Shown: one piece after another, positions 35,359-44,030 of the stretch | Numbering within the stretch: the stretch's first letter is position 1 | Layout: each line of letters starts with the position of its first letter | Assembly (NCBI GenBank): GCA_017940545.1 | Contig: JAGAYI010000005.1 | Span: 1-64,000 of the forward strand | Length of the DNA stretch: 64,000 bases | From: Prevotella sp. | GTDB taxonomy: Bacteria; Bacteroidota; Bacteroidia; Bacteroidales; Bacteroidaceae | Direction of reading: 5' to 3' | Program-made: the position numbers and the translations under genes | The notes under the pieces: model-generated | The model's database searches: none | Seen by the model: the letters and a program-made list of their open reading frames with translations, nothing else | Told to the model about the DNA's origin: nothing

Positions 35359-35463
35359 ACCTAAACCATAGGTTTTCCTTACCTAAACTATAGGTTTGTC
35401 CTACCTAAACCATAGGTTTTCCTTACCTAAACTATAGGTTTATCCTACCTAAACTATAGGGTT
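35359..35463. repeat. Five tandem 22-bp units with dyad symmetry
   Basis: ACCTAAACyATAGGTTT occurs at 35359, 35381, 35403, 35425 and 35447, an exact 22-bp period; the fifth copy ends GGGTT. The variable base alternates C, T, C, T, T. Each unit contains CCTA...TAGG and AAAC...GTTT dyads. An identical unit occurs inverted at 59543-59559. The two-turn phasing places all units on the same face of the helix. Confidence 0.9.
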
Positions 35464-35715
35464 AGAAATGGCAACTATTTTACTTACGAGAACGACACCA
35501 AAAACCTAAATGTTCCCACCGTGGGAAAGGGGAGCGAAACGGTACTTCACTCCTGGTTAAACGGCACTTCTCTGCAGGCAAAATAAGAGAGTTTCAAAAT
35601 GAACTTTTTCCCATTTTTTTTTGAAATTCAAAAAAAATGGGCAACACCTACCATGGCTGAAATGACCTGTACATCAATGTTTCGACTGCTTGATGGTAGG
35701 TGTTTGCGTTTTTAG
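35464..35715. other. Non-coding stretch with several palindromes
   Basis: No gene is seen here. It holds TTCCCAC-c-GTGGGAA (35513-35527), the near-perfect AT palindrome CCCA-T9-GAA / TTC-A8-TGGG (35610-35641), and a 12-bp stem AACACCTACCAT (35643-35654) with ATGGTAGGTGTT (35693-35704) around a 38-base loop, followed by TTGCGTTTTTAG on the plus strand. The last could be a terminator or a small structured RNA. Confidence 0.6.
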
Positions 35716-35751
35716 ACGAAAAAGTGGCAGCCCCCTGATGGAGACTGCCAC
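35716..35751 (-). terminator. Terminator of the exbB-tonB-TPR operon
   Basis: GTGGCAG (35724-35730) pairs with CTGCCAC (35745-35751). On the minus strand the stem is followed by TTTTTCGTC, just after the TPR gene stop at 35789. Confidence 0.75.
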
Positions 35752-35788
35752 AGCTTGAACTTTTAAATACGAATTAGAAGAAAATTAC

Positions 35789-37213
35789 TTACTGCAGGAA
35801 CTGGTCGGCCTCGGTGTTGGTGGGATCGAGCTCCTTCACCTTGCGCCAGTAGTTCTGGCACTGCGCCTTGTCGGCCTTCTCGTTGTAGTACCAGCCGAGG
35901 TAGCGGTAGCACTCAATGAGACGGTTGTTCTCGCCTGCCTCGCGGTTTGCCTTGGCTTCAAGCATGCCGGCAGCTGCCTCGTAGTAAGGCTTTGCCAGAC
36001 CACGGCTCATGTCGGCATCGATGGTGGCGTTCAGACGGGCACGCAGAATGTTCAGATACTCTGCATTGGCGGGGAACTTCTGGATGGCCTCGCCGTAGGT
36101 GGCGTCTGCCTTCATCATCCACTGCTCCTTTTCGGCATCGGCCACTTCCTCAGCGTGCTTCAGGTACATACGAGCCAATGAGTTATAGTCGTTGGCATTG
36201 GGGTTGCCCTTTGCTGACAGGTATTCGTTGTAGTACTTGATGGCATTGTCGAAGTCGCCCTTTGAAGAGTAGGCTGTATAGAGGGTCTGGATGAGGCTCA
36301 GCTTGTTGCTTGCAGGAACATCCATGCTCAGGGCGGTCTTGAACTTCTCGATGGCGGCATCGTAGTCGCTGCGTGCGCTCTGCAGGGAGAGACCGTGATA
36401 GAAGTGGTCCATCCAAGAGGCCTTCAGACTGTCTGACTGCGTGAACAGGCGGTTGGCAAAGTCGAGTGACTTGTCGTAGTTGCCTAACTCATAGTTGAAG
36501 AACATGCCGAGACGGTTGAACGGTGCGTGGCGCGGGAAGCGCTTGATGCCTTCTTCGACGATGGGCAGACCTTCAGCGTGCTTGCCGGTGAAGTAGTGGG
36601 CAGTAGCAAAGTTGGTCAGGTCGCTGCGGTCGAGCTTGGCCAGCGGGTCAAGCTTATAGGTCTCAATGGCCTTGTCGAACTCCTTGTCGTCGAACCAGAA
36701 GCGTGCCTTCAAGGCATTGACGGCCACGTCGGGGCGCTGCTTGGCCAGTTCGTCGAGCTTGGCAACGGCGAGCTTCGGGCTTACCTTACGATAGACGCTG
36801 GCATACTTGAAGTAGCCCTCGGGGTTCTTCGGGTCGTCGTCGATGGCCATCTGATACTGAGAGGCGGCGGGGCCGGCATTGTCGGCAATAGCCTCCAGGT
36901 CGCCCAGCAGCAGACGTGCGGGAGCATAGTGGTTCTTGGCAGCCTTCAGTGCCAGGTTGGCATACTCGCGGGCATTGGCGGTGTCCTTTGCCTCCTTGAA
37001 GGCAACACCAATAGCGGTGAGCACCTTGGCGTTCTTCTTGTTTTTCTTATAGACTTGCTTCACCTGGTCTTCAATAGCGTCGAAGCCGCTCTTGTTTTCC
37101 TTGATGACTTTGGTGATGGCATTGATGGTAGCCTGGTCTTCGTCCTGAGCTACTGCGGGAGCGCTGCATGTCAACATCAGGGCTCCGATGAATAAATATT
37201 TGATTGCTTTCAT
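35789..37213 (-). CDS. Periplasmic TPR protein of the TonB operon
   Basis: 474 residues with a signal peptide (MKAIKYLFIGALMLTCSAPA, cleaved near VAQ). The rest is built of tetratricopeptide repeats, for example ARLLLGDLEAIADNAGPAAS, YFKYASVYRKVSPKLAVAKL and IKYYNEYLSAKGNPNANDYN, a protein-protein interaction solenoid. It is the last gene of the exbB-exbD-exbD-tonB-PstS-like set, an arrangement I know from other Bacteroidales, 74 bases behind the binding-protein gene. A role as a periplasmic partner of the Ton motor is an inference from that context. A hairpin terminator follows it. Confidence 0.85.
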   Translation of the reverse strand: MKAIKYLFIGALMLTCSAPAVAQDEDQATINAITKVIKENKSGFDAIEDQVKQVYKKNKKNAKVLTAIGVAFKEAKDTANAREYANLALKAAKNHYAPARLLLGDLEAIADNAGPAASQYQMAIDDDPKNPEGYFKYASVYRKVSPKLAVAKLDELAKQRPDVAVNALKARFWFDDKEFDKAIETYKLDPLAKLDRSDLTNFATAHYFTGKHAEGLPIVEEGIKRFPRHAPFNRLGMFFNYELGNYDKSLDFANRLFTQSDSLKASWMDHFYHGLSLQSARSDYDAAIEKFKTALSMDVPASNKLSLIQTLYTAYSSKGDFDNAIKYYNEYLSAKGNPNANDYNSLARMYLKHAEEVADAEKEQWMMKADATYGEAIQKFPANAEYLNILRARLNATIDADMSRGLAKPYYEAAAGMLEAKANREAGENNRLIECYRYLGWYYNEKADKAQCQNYWRKVKELDPTNTEADQFLQ

Positions 37214-37287
37214 AATCGTTTTTGGTTTTTAAGTGTGAAACATTAACTTGTCAACTTTATGACGTTCCGAATCTGCAAAAGTTTATC

Positions 37288-38253
37288 TTATTTAGTTACG
37301 TTAACTTCTCTGACGGTCAGGTCTCCGCGATAGGGCAGCAGGCTTGAACGGAAGATGATGAGCTGTCCCTTGGGCGACGACACGAACTGTGTGAACCCCC
37401 AGGGCAGTCCGTGGATGGGGTCGGTGCACAGGGCGTATATGGTTCTGATGAGCGGATAGTTGCCGTTATATAAATAATATTGGTAAGGCTTCCATGAGTT
37501 CATGGCCGTGGCCGTGTCCATGCGGCTTACCGACATAACCTGAATATTCTTCTTGAAGGTGACGTTCGTCGTGTCGCGCTTGTCGTTGAGCCAGTTGGAA
37601 CCGATGATTCCAATGGAGTTGGCATGATTCTCAACGTAGTTGACAACCTCGGCACTTGTCTTTACTGCGTAGATGTTGGGACTGTTGATGGGCTTGCCGT
37701 CAAGAATGGAATCTACGCACCAGCGAACGGTACTGGAGTTCTTGTTGTCGAAGACAACTTCTATGTCTCCCTGCTTGGAGTTGGGATATAGCTCTTTCCA
37801 CTTCGACACTTCTCCGCTGAGAATGCGGCGGATGTCCTTTACTGTGATGCAGGTGTCGGTGTTCGCCTTGTTGACAATCAGCGACAGGCCGTCGTAGCCG
37901 ATGGGCATGGAAACGGGTGCGCCGCCCATGGCCTTCAGGCCCTTCAGCTCCTTTTCGGTAAAGTTGCGCGAAGCAAAGACGAGGCATACAGAGTCGTTCA
38001 GAAGCATCTCCATGGCAGCATACTCATCGGTATAGACCGGATGCAGGATGGCGTCACGGTAGGTGGCTTCGAACACTTTTACTTCTTCATTGATGATTGG
38101 ACTGAAACTCTCGTCGGCTGCAAATGATATTTCGCCTGCTGAATAGGTGTCAGTACGGGTATATTTACTATGTTTAGGTTTGCTGTCGGAACATGCCGAC
38201 AGCAAACCTATTATGAGAGTTAATCCAACTGTTACGTTGAATAATCGCTTCAT
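37288..38253 (-). CDS. PstS-like substrate-binding lipoprotein
   Basis: 321 residues with a lipobox (LIIGLLSACSDS; Cys21 lipidated). The fold is a periplasmic binding protein: ISFAADESFSPIINEEVKVF, MPIGYDGLSLIVNKANTD, VKDIRRILSGEVSKWKELYP and STVRWCVDSILDGK match the phosphate-binding PstS group, in which the kinase-like STxRxxxxxxL stretch contacts the ligand. No Pst permease genes are present; instead it sits four bases behind tonB. In Bacteroidales such PstS-like genes recur in this Ton operon, so its ligand may not be phosphate. Confidence 0.85.
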   Translation of the reverse strand: MKRLFNVTVGLTLIIGLLSACSDSKPKHSKYTRTDTYSAGEISFAADESFSPIINEEVKVFEATYRDAILHPVYTDEYAAMEMLLNDSVCLVFASRNFTEKELKGLKAMGGAPVSMPIGYDGLSLIVNKANTDTCITVKDIRRILSGEVSKWKELYPNSKQGDIEVVFDNKNSSTVRWCVDSILDGKPINSPNIYAVKTSAEVVNYVENHANSIGIIGSNWLNDKRDTTNVTFKKNIQVMSVSRMDTATAMNSWKPYQYYLYNGNYPLIRTIYALCTDPIHGLPWGFTQFVSSPKGQLIIFRSSLLPYRGDLTVREVNVTK

Positions 38254-38257
38254 GTTT

Positions 38258-39082
38258 TTACTGTAGTTTAAATTGAACAGGAACGTTGTACTTTACACGA
38301 ACGGGAGAACCATTCTGCATGCCAGGATTCCACTTCGGCATGGACTTTACCACGCGAACGGCCTCCTTGTCGAGCGATGGGTCAACACCGCGGAGCACCT
38401 GAACGTGAGAGATGGAACCGTCACGCTCAACGACGAAACCGACGACAACACGACCGGAGATACCGTTCTCAGCTGCTACAGCAGGATACTGCATGTTCTT
38501 CGAAAGCCATGCGCGAACATCGCCTTCCTTGAATGTAGGAGCCTGCTCAACGACATCGAAAATCTTGTCTTCGGCGGGCTTCGGTTCAGGCTGAGCCACC
38601 TCCTCGACTGCCTTCAGCACCTGGGCATCAGCATCGTCGGTGTTACCCTTGACATCGAAACCACCAATGGCGGTCTTCGTCTCGTTCAACTCGTCCTGAC
38701 TCTTCAACTCCTTATCTTCATGTACGTCCTTATCTTCCTTTACTACAGGGGGAACGAACTTGATTGAACTCTTTACCTGCTCAACGGGCTTTACTTCCTC
38801 AATCTTCACAGGTGCTTTCTCCTCTACCTCAGGCTTCTTCTCGGCCAAAGCAGAGAGGTTTACATCTGCTGCGATGTCGGCATCGCCTTCGCTGGCAGCA
38901 CTGATGATGGCATTTGCGCCTACAACGGCGGCAATGAGAGCAGCGGCAATGAGCATAATGAAGATCGACCACAGATTACGCTTACCAGTGTTTTTGCGCA
39001 GCTGATAGGCGCCGTAGGCCTGATTCTTGCCTTCAAAGACAAGATCAACCCAACTATTGTCTATAAGATCAATTTTAGCCAT
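38258..39082 (-). CDS. tonB: TonB energy-transducing protein
   Basis: 274 residues. A cytosolic N-terminus with the Bacteroidetes motif DLVFEGKNQAYGAYQLRKNT is followed by a membrane helix (about 38-60, FIMLIAAALIAAVVGANAII), a Pro/Glu/Lys/Val-rich periplasmic linker, and the TonB C-terminal domain: LSKNMQYPAVAAENGISGRV, VVGFVVERDGSISHVQVLRG and MPKWNPGMQNGSPVRVKYNV. It transmits the proton-motive force from ExbB/ExbD to outer-membrane TonB-dependent transporters such as SusC-type receptors. Upstream exbD lies 29 bases away. Confidence 0.93.
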   Translation of the reverse strand: MAKIDLIDNSWVDLVFEGKNQAYGAYQLRKNTGKRNLWSIFIMLIAAALIAAVVGANAIISAASEGDADIAADVNLSALAEKKPEVEEKAPVKIEEVKPVEQVKSSIKFVPPVVKEDKDVHEDKELKSQDELNETKTAIGGFDVKGNTDDADAQVLKAVEEVAQPEPKPAEDKIFDVVEQAPTFKEGDVRAWLSKNMQYPAVAAENGISGRVVVGFVVERDGSISHVQVLRGVDPSLDKEAVRVVKSMPKWNPGMQNGSPVRVKYNVPVQFKLQ

Positions 39083-39111
39083 AATTCTTAATACATTTTT
39101 TAGTTATACAA

Positions 39112-39768
39112 TCATTCATACTTGATTCCCTTCAACGTCAGAAGCTTCTGGTCGTCTTCGGTAACCTTATCAATGACGTACGTATTAATACCGCTAATCT
39201 GCATTTCATCAAGAACTGTCACCATGTTGTCGTAGGTAGCAACGTCAAGAGGCTTGATGATGATGGTCATCGTAGGAACTTTCTTGGGCTCACCCTCGAT
39301 GTTACCCTTCTTGATTTCGTTGAGCTTCTTTTCCCATACGGAATCGGGCACGTCGGGCTTGTCCTTCTTTTCCTTCTCCAACTCGTTCATTGCTTTCCTG
39401 ATTTTGGCAACCGGGTAGGTTCCGTCTTCAGTCTTGTGGTTCAAGAGGACGTCGCGAATACCTTCCTCGCCGTAGGTGGTCTCCTTCATGCAGGTGGGGT
39501 CGTCGTACTTTGTGATACCCTCAACATAGTACAGCTTGTCTTCGCCTGCAAGGTAGAACGTCATGGTCTGGGAAGCCTTCGCTTCGTTACGGTCCTGATC
39601 CTGAATGTTCTGATCGTTACTTGGCATGGTCAACTGCATCGCCTGTGGCTTCTGGAGCGTTGTACACAGCATGAAGAACGTAATCAGAAGCATCATCATG
39701 TCCACCATCGGCGTGAAGTCAACGCGGACATTCATCTTTTTCTGTTTGCTTGCTTTTTGTTTTGCCAT
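39112..39768 (-). CDS. exbD: ExbD-family protein, copy 2
   Basis: 218 residues with one N-terminal membrane helix in FTPMVDMMMLLITFFMLCTT, containing the conserved Asp used for proton flow. The periplasmic part is longer than in classical ExbD (~140 residues) and ends with TMTIIIKPLDVATYDNMVTV and LDEMQISGINTYVIDKV, the usual ExbD/TolR dimer domain. It begins one base after the stop of the first exbD, so the two are translated from one message and probably form a heteromeric ExbD. Confidence 0.9.
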   Translation of the reverse strand: MAKQKASKQKKMNVRVDFTPMVDMMMLLITFFMLCTTLQKPQAMQLTMPSNDQNIQDQDRNEAKASQTMTFYLAGEDKLYYVEGITKYDDPTCMKETTYGEEGIRDVLLNHKTEDGTYPVAKIRKAMNELEKEKKDKPDVPDSVWEKKLNEIKKGNIEGEPKKVPTMTIIIKPLDVATYDNMVTVLDEMQISGINTYVIDKVTEDDQKLLTLKGIKYE

Positions 39769-39769
39769 G

Positions 39770-40420
39770 TTACTTAATCTCCTTTGTTTCTTGTACCTTA
39801 TACGATGTAATCAACTGATAACGGTTTTCCTCCATGTCCTGGAGTTCAGACATCAGTTTCTTCACAGTTTTGTAGGAAGTCCGGGCATCTGCCTTGATAC
39901 AGATCTTCAACTCGTGAGAGTCCAGGGTGTTGGAGTTCTTGGCAGAACGCTTGGCCTCTTTGACCCACTGCTGGAACTCACTCATTCCGCCTGCAATACT
40001 GTCGGTGGGAATACCTTTGGTCTGCAGTACCTTTACCATCTGACTCTGAGGCAGGTCCAGATATCCGTGCAGTTCCTTCAGACCTACGCCGAACATCGGG
40101 TCTTCCTTAAACTTCTTCATCTGCACCGGCGACAGGGCGGGCAGTCCGTTGTTCTCCAGCATGGCGACAACTGTCTGCTCCAAGTCGGGCGCCTTATCCA
40201 TGCTCATGAACACCTTGCCTTCTGTGTTAACAAGGATATTGAGCACATCTACATCTGGCACTTTGACCTTTGACTGCGACTGTGGCGTGTTGACTTGTAC
40301 TGGCTCCGGTGTGACGAACGTTGACGTCATCATGAAGAAAGTCAGCAAAAGCACCATCACGTCTGACATAGGAGTCATGTCAATCCAGACGTCACTTTTC
40401 TTAATTTTTACTTTACCCAT
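39770..40420 (-). CDS. exbD: ExbD-family protein, copy 1
   Basis: 216 residues. The membrane helix is DMTPMSDVMVLLLTFFMMTS with the conserved Asp. The periplasmic region includes VDVLNILVNTEGKVFMSMDK and KICIKADARTSYKTVKKLMS, typical ExbD/TolR strands and helix. Between these lies an insertion of ~70 residues (QMKKFKEDPMFGVGLKELHG) absent from proteobacterial ExbD. Divergence from the second copy outside the helix suggests distinct roles. It lies 31 bases after exbB. Confidence 0.9.
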   Translation of the reverse strand: MGKVKIKKSDVWIDMTPMSDVMVLLLTFFMMTSTFVTPEPVQVNTPQSQSKVKVPDVDVLNILVNTEGKVFMSMDKAPDLEQTVVAMLENNGLPALSPVQMKKFKEDPMFGVGLKELHGYLDLPQSQMVKVLQTKGIPTDSIAGGMSEFQQWVKEAKRSAKNSNTLDSHELKICIKADARTSYKTVKKLMSELQDMEENRYQLITSYKVQETKEIK

Positions 40421-40451
40421 AGCGATAAATGTTTTAAAGGGTTAGCAAAAA

Positions 40452-41282
40452 TTAAGCCTCGTCTGTGTGGTTAGCTTCGTATGTCTGAGCAATTGAATAA
40501 CCAACTTCGTCGAGGGCAAATGTCAGCTTGTCGATCTTGTTCGTGTAGTAGTTGTAAGCTACAACGGCTACCCAAGACGTCAAGATACCTGATGCGGTGT
40601 TAACCAGGGCCTCAGAAATACCGAGTGACAGAGCCTGAGAGTCAGCACCACCACCAGCTGCCAGAGCTGCGAATGAACGGATCATACCTACAACGGTTCC
40701 GAACAGAGCGGTCAGGGTACCCAGTGTAACGATGGTAGCGATAATCGGCATGTTCATCGTCAGAGTAGGCATCTCAAGCTGAGTGGCCTCTTCGTGAGCC
40801 TGCTGGATACGGGCAATCTTCTGCTCCTTCTTAATGCCAGAGGTAGCTTCCATCTCCTTGTAGGTACGCAGTGAAGCACCAACAACGTTAGCTACGGTAC
40901 CGCGCTGAGCGTCGCAGAGCTGCTGAGCCTTTACGAAGTCGTTTGCGTTCAGGGCTGCCTTGATGTTAGCCACGAACTTGGGGAGCTTACCCTTACCGAA
41001 TGCGGTGTTCAGAGCGAGCCAGCGCTCAATAGACAGGGCAATAACGGTGAACAACAGGGTAAGGATGACGGGCACAACGATACCACCTTTGTAGATAGTA
41101 CCCCAAATGTTACCGTCGATAACTTCGCCGTTCTCAGCGATGTGGTCGCTGTTACCGAGGAAGAATTTGAAGAAACAAACTGCGAGTAAGAAACATACAA
41201 CGATGATCCAGAACGCTGCTTTGATTCCCTGGAAGCCCTGGCTCTTCTTAGCTGGGGCTGCTGCTTTTTGTGTAGTTGCCAT
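40452..41282 (-). CDS. exbB: ExbB/TolQ proton-channel protein
   Basis: 276 residues of the MotA/TolQ/ExbB family. Three membrane helices: about 25-42 (AAFWIIVVCFLLAVCFFKFF), about 68-90 (VVPVILTLLFTVIALSIERW) and the pair after 175 (MPIIATIVTLGTLTALFGTV, then SEALVNTASGILTSWVAVVA). The motif TLGTLTALFGTVVGMIRSF is the family signature. With the two ExbD proteins it forms the motor that powers TonB. It is the first gene of the operon, with a ~120-base leader. Confidence 0.93.
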   Translation of the reverse strand: MATTQKAAAPAKKSQGFQGIKAAFWIIVVCFLLAVCFFKFFLGNSDHIAENGEVIDGNIWGTIYKGGIVVPVILTLLFTVIALSIERWLALNTAFGKGKLPKFVANIKAALNANDFVKAQQLCDAQRGTVANVVGASLRTYKEMEATSGIKKEQKIARIQQAHEEATQLEMPTLTMNMPIIATIVTLGTLTALFGTVVGMIRSFAALAAGGGADSQALSLGISEALVNTASGILTSWVAVVAYNYYTNKIDKLTFALDEVGYSIAQTYEANHTDEA

Positions 41283-41405
41283 AATTTAAATGTTTTTTGA
41301 TTTTAGTTATTTGTTAAAAAATTAAGTTTGTTATGTTTCTGATTTAACGTTAATTACCTTGTTTTAGTATCCTACGCAAAGAGCTTTCGCTCCTCTATGT
41401 CACGG

Positions 41406-41413
41406 CAAAGATA
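41406..41413 (-). promoter_or_regulatory. -7 box TATCTTTG for the exbB operon
   Basis: Minus-strand TATCTTTG, about 125 bases before the exbB ATG. The leader contains a short GAGC-GAAA-GCTC hairpin with a GNRA-type loop (41381-41392). Confidence 0.65.
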
Positions 41414-41469
41414 ACAATTTCGGGCGTACTAAATGCGGAGTTAATATTTTTTAACTTGATATTTCTCAA

Positions 41470-42666
41470 TTATTTTAGTTTTTCCAACACTTCCTTGATG
41501 CGTCGCATGGCTTCGCGAATGTTGTCGTCGCTCGTGGCATAGCTCATGCGGAAACACTCCGGGTCGCCGAATGCGTCGCCGCCAACGGTGGCTACGTGGC
41601 CTTTCTCCAACAGGTAGAGGGCAAGGTCGGTGGAGTTGTTGATGACGGCTCCGTCCTCTGTCTGCTTGCCGTAGAAACTGCTGCACTTGGGGAAGAGGTA
41701 GAAGGCACCTTCGGGCACGTTGACTTCCAGTCCGGGAATGTCCTTGGCCAGCTCGACGATGAGGTTGCGGCGGCGTTCAAAGGCCTGTCGCATCTGCTCT
41801 ACGCACTCCTGACTCTGGGTGTAGGCGAATTCGGCAGCCTTCTGGCTGACGGAGCACGGACCGCTGGTGTATTGGCCTTGCAGCTTGTTGCAGCCCTTGA
41901 CAATCCATTCCGGTGCGGCAATATAGCCGATGCGCCAGCCGGTCATGGCGTATGCTTTCGACACGCCGTTGACGATGATGCTGCGTTCCTTCATGCCCTC
42001 AAACTGGGCGATGCTCTCATGCTTGCCTACGTAGTTGATATGTTCATAAATCTCATCTGCCAGCACAAAGAGGTCGTCGTGGCGCTTGATGACCTCGGCC
42101 AGTCCCTGCAGCTCGTCTTTTGAATAGACGCTGCCGGTAGGGTTGCTGGGCGAACAGAGAATGAGCATGCGGGTCTTGGGGGTGATGGCAGCCTCAAGCT
42201 GCTCGGGGGTAATCTTGAAGTTCTGATCGAAGCGGGCCTCAATGAATATGGGGGTGCCGCCGGCTAAAAGCACCATTTGTGGATAGCTGACCCAGTAGGG
42301 GGCGGGTATGATGACCTCATCGCCAGGGTTTACCAAGGCCATGACGGTATTGCAGACACTCTGTTTGGCACCGTTCGACACCAGAATCTCTGAGGGCTGG
42401 TAGTGCAGCTGGTTCTCGCGTTCCAGCTTGCGGGCGATGGCCTGGCGCAGCTCGGCATATCCCGGCACGGGTGAGTAGCGTGAGTAGTTCTCGTCAATGG
42501 CCAGCTTGGCTGCCTGCTTGATATGTTCGGGGGTGTTGAAGTCGGGCTCTCCGACGCTCATGTTGATGACGTCAATGCCTTGTGCTTTCATCTCAGAACT
42601 CTTCTGGGACATAGCTAATGTGGCGGAAGGTGCAAGTCTTTGCAGACGGTTTGATAATTGTGCCAT
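41470..42666 (-). CDS. aspC: Aspartate aminotransferase (class I, PLP-dependent)
   Basis: 398 residues from the ATG at 42666 (MAQLSNRLQRLAPSATLAMS). An in-frame ATG at 42705 overlaps the promoter box and is rejected. It transfers the amino group between aspartate and 2-oxoglutarate. Motifs: SVGEPDFNTPEHIKQAA, SPSNPTGSVYSKDEL, VLADEIYEHINYVG and the PLP-lysine segment NGVSKAYAMTGWRIGYIAAP. The C-terminal FGDPECFRMSYATSDDNIRE holds the substrate-carboxylate Arg. Related class-I enzymes acting on other amino acids cannot be excluded. It stands alone with its own promoter. Confidence 0.88.
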   Translation of the reverse strand: MAQLSNRLQRLAPSATLAMSQKSSEMKAQGIDVINMSVGEPDFNTPEHIKQAAKLAIDENYSRYSPVPGYAELRQAIARKLERENQLHYQPSEILVSNGAKQSVCNTVMALVNPGDEVIIPAPYWVSYPQMVLLAGGTPIFIEARFDQNFKITPEQLEAAITPKTRMLILCSPSNPTGSVYSKDELQGLAEVIKRHDDLFVLADEIYEHINYVGKHESIAQFEGMKERSIIVNGVSKAYAMTGWRIGYIAAPEWIVKGCNKLQGQYTSGPCSVSQKAAEFAYTQSQECVEQMRQAFERRRNLIVELAKDIPGLEVNVPEGAFYLFPKCSSFYGKQTEDGAVINNSTDLALYLLEKGHVATVGGDAFGDPECFRMSYATSDDNIREAMRRIKEVLEKLK

Positions 42667-42692
42667 AATTGCTTTTTGTATGTTAGTGGCTG

Positions 42693-42700
42693 CAAAAGTA
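42693..42700 (-). promoter_or_regulatory. -7 box TACTTTTG for aspC
   Basis: Minus-strand TACTTTTG, 26 bases before the chosen aspC ATG at 42666. It rules out the longer reading frame starting at 42705. Confidence 0.7.
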
Positions 42701-42776
42701 ATCATTTTATTCTTCTTGACGAAGAAAACGTGACGTTTTTTTATGAAATAATGCCAAAAAACAGCATGTTGTGCTT

Positions 42777-43988
42777 TTATTTCAGATGTAAGGTGTGACC
42801 CATACGGTCCTGCTTGGTCTTCAGGTAGCGCAGGTTGTACTCGTTGGGCGTTACTTCAATGGGCACGTTTTCTATGATTTCAAGGCCGTAAGCTTCCAGT
42901 CCTACGCGCTTGACGGGATTGTTGGTGAGCAGCCGCATCTTGTGGATACCGAGGTGCCGCAGCATTTGTGCACCGCAGCCGTAGTCGCGCTCGTCGGGCT
43001 TGAAGCCTAAGTGCAGGTTGGCATCTACGGTATCGAGCCCTTGCTCCTGCAGCTTGTAAGCGGCAATCTTGTTCATGAGTCCTATGCCTCGGCCTTCCTG
43101 TTGCATGTAGATGACCACTCCCTTGCCCTCTTTCTCGATGGCCTGCATGGCTTTGTGCAGTTGTTCGCCGCAGTCGCAACGCTTGCTGCCCAGAATGTCG
43201 CCGGTCATGCATGAAGAGTGAACACGCACCAGTACCGGCTCGTCGGCTGTCCAGCTGCCCTTGATGAGTGCGAGGTGTTCCAGTCCGTTGCTGGCCTGTT
43301 TAAACGGAATCAGGCGGAAGTGCCCGTAGTCGGTCGGCATATCGACCTCGTCGCCCACCTCGATGAGCGACTCTTTTTTCAGCCGGTAGGCAATGAGGTC
43401 CTTGATGGTGATGATTTTCAGACTGTACTTTCTGGCAAATTCCTGCAGTTCCGGCATGCGTGCCATGGTACCGTCGTCGTTCATGATTTCCATCAGGGCA
43501 CCGGCAGGGTAGAGGCCACTCAGCTTGCAGAGGTCAACAGCAGCCTCGGTATGTCCGCTTCGGCGCAGCACGCCATGGTCCTGAGCATAGAGCGGATTGA
43601 TGTGGCCCGGTCGTCCGAATGTCTGGGGCGTTGACGTGGGGTCGGCCAGTGCCTTGATGGTGGCTGCCCGGTCGTGGGCACTGACACCAGTAGTGCATCC
43701 CTCCAGTTTGTCGATGGTCACGGTGAAGGGTGTCCCCAGCATAGAGGTGTTGTCTTGCACCTGGCGTGGCAGGTCCAGTTCCTCGCTGCGGCTGATGGTA
43801 ATGGGGGCACAGAGCACGCCCCGTGCATATTTCAGCATGAAGTTTACCTTTTCTGGGGTTATCTTCTCGGCAGCAATAATCAGGTCTCCTTCGTTCTCAC
43901 GGTCTTCGTCATCAACGACGATGACGAATTCTCCCTGTCGGAAATCCTCAAGCGCCTCTTCGATGGTGTTCAGTTTGAATTCTTCCAT
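42777..43988 (-). CDS. ribBA: Bifunctional riboflavin enzyme RibBA
   Basis: 403 residues with two fused enzymes. Residues ~1-205 are 3,4-dihydroxy-2-butanone-4-phosphate synthase ([20 protein letters not shown] with the acidic metal site, and the later [12 protein letters not shown]). Residues ~206-403 are GTP cyclohydrolase II ([20 protein letters not shown] with the zinc cysteines, and [20 protein letters not shown]). The products are the two precursors that RibH joins on the way to riboflavin. It follows the LptF/G-like gene by 42 bases on the same strand. No FMN riboswitch is evident in the short AT-rich gap. Confidence 0.97.
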   Translation of the reverse strand: MEEFKLNTIEEALEDFRQGEFVIVVDDEDRENEGDLIIAAEKITPEKVNFMLKYARGVLCAPITISRSEELDLPRQVQDNTSMLGTPFTVTIDKLEGCTTGVSAHDRAATIKALADPTSTPQTFGRPGHINPLYAQDHGVLRRSGHTEAAVDLCKLSGLYPAGALMEIMNDDGTMARMPELQEFARKYSLKIITIKDLIAYRLKKESLIEVGDEVDMPTDYGHFRLIPFKQASNGLEHLALIKGSWTADEPVLVRVHSSCMTGDILGSKRCDCGEQLHKAMQAIEKEGKGVVIYMQQEGRGIGLMNKIAAYKLQEQGLDTVDANLHLGFKPDERDYGCGAQMLRHLGIHKMRLLTNNPVKRVGLEAYGLEIIENVPIEVTPNEYNLRYLKTKQDRMGHTLHLK

Positions 43989-44030
43989 TGGTCAGATATT
44001 TTTATTATATATACCTTATTATTATATATA

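Noticed and set aside
35359-35463. CRISPR array
   Set aside because: The 22-bp units abut with almost no unique sequence between them, so there are no spacers, and no cas gene is in the window.
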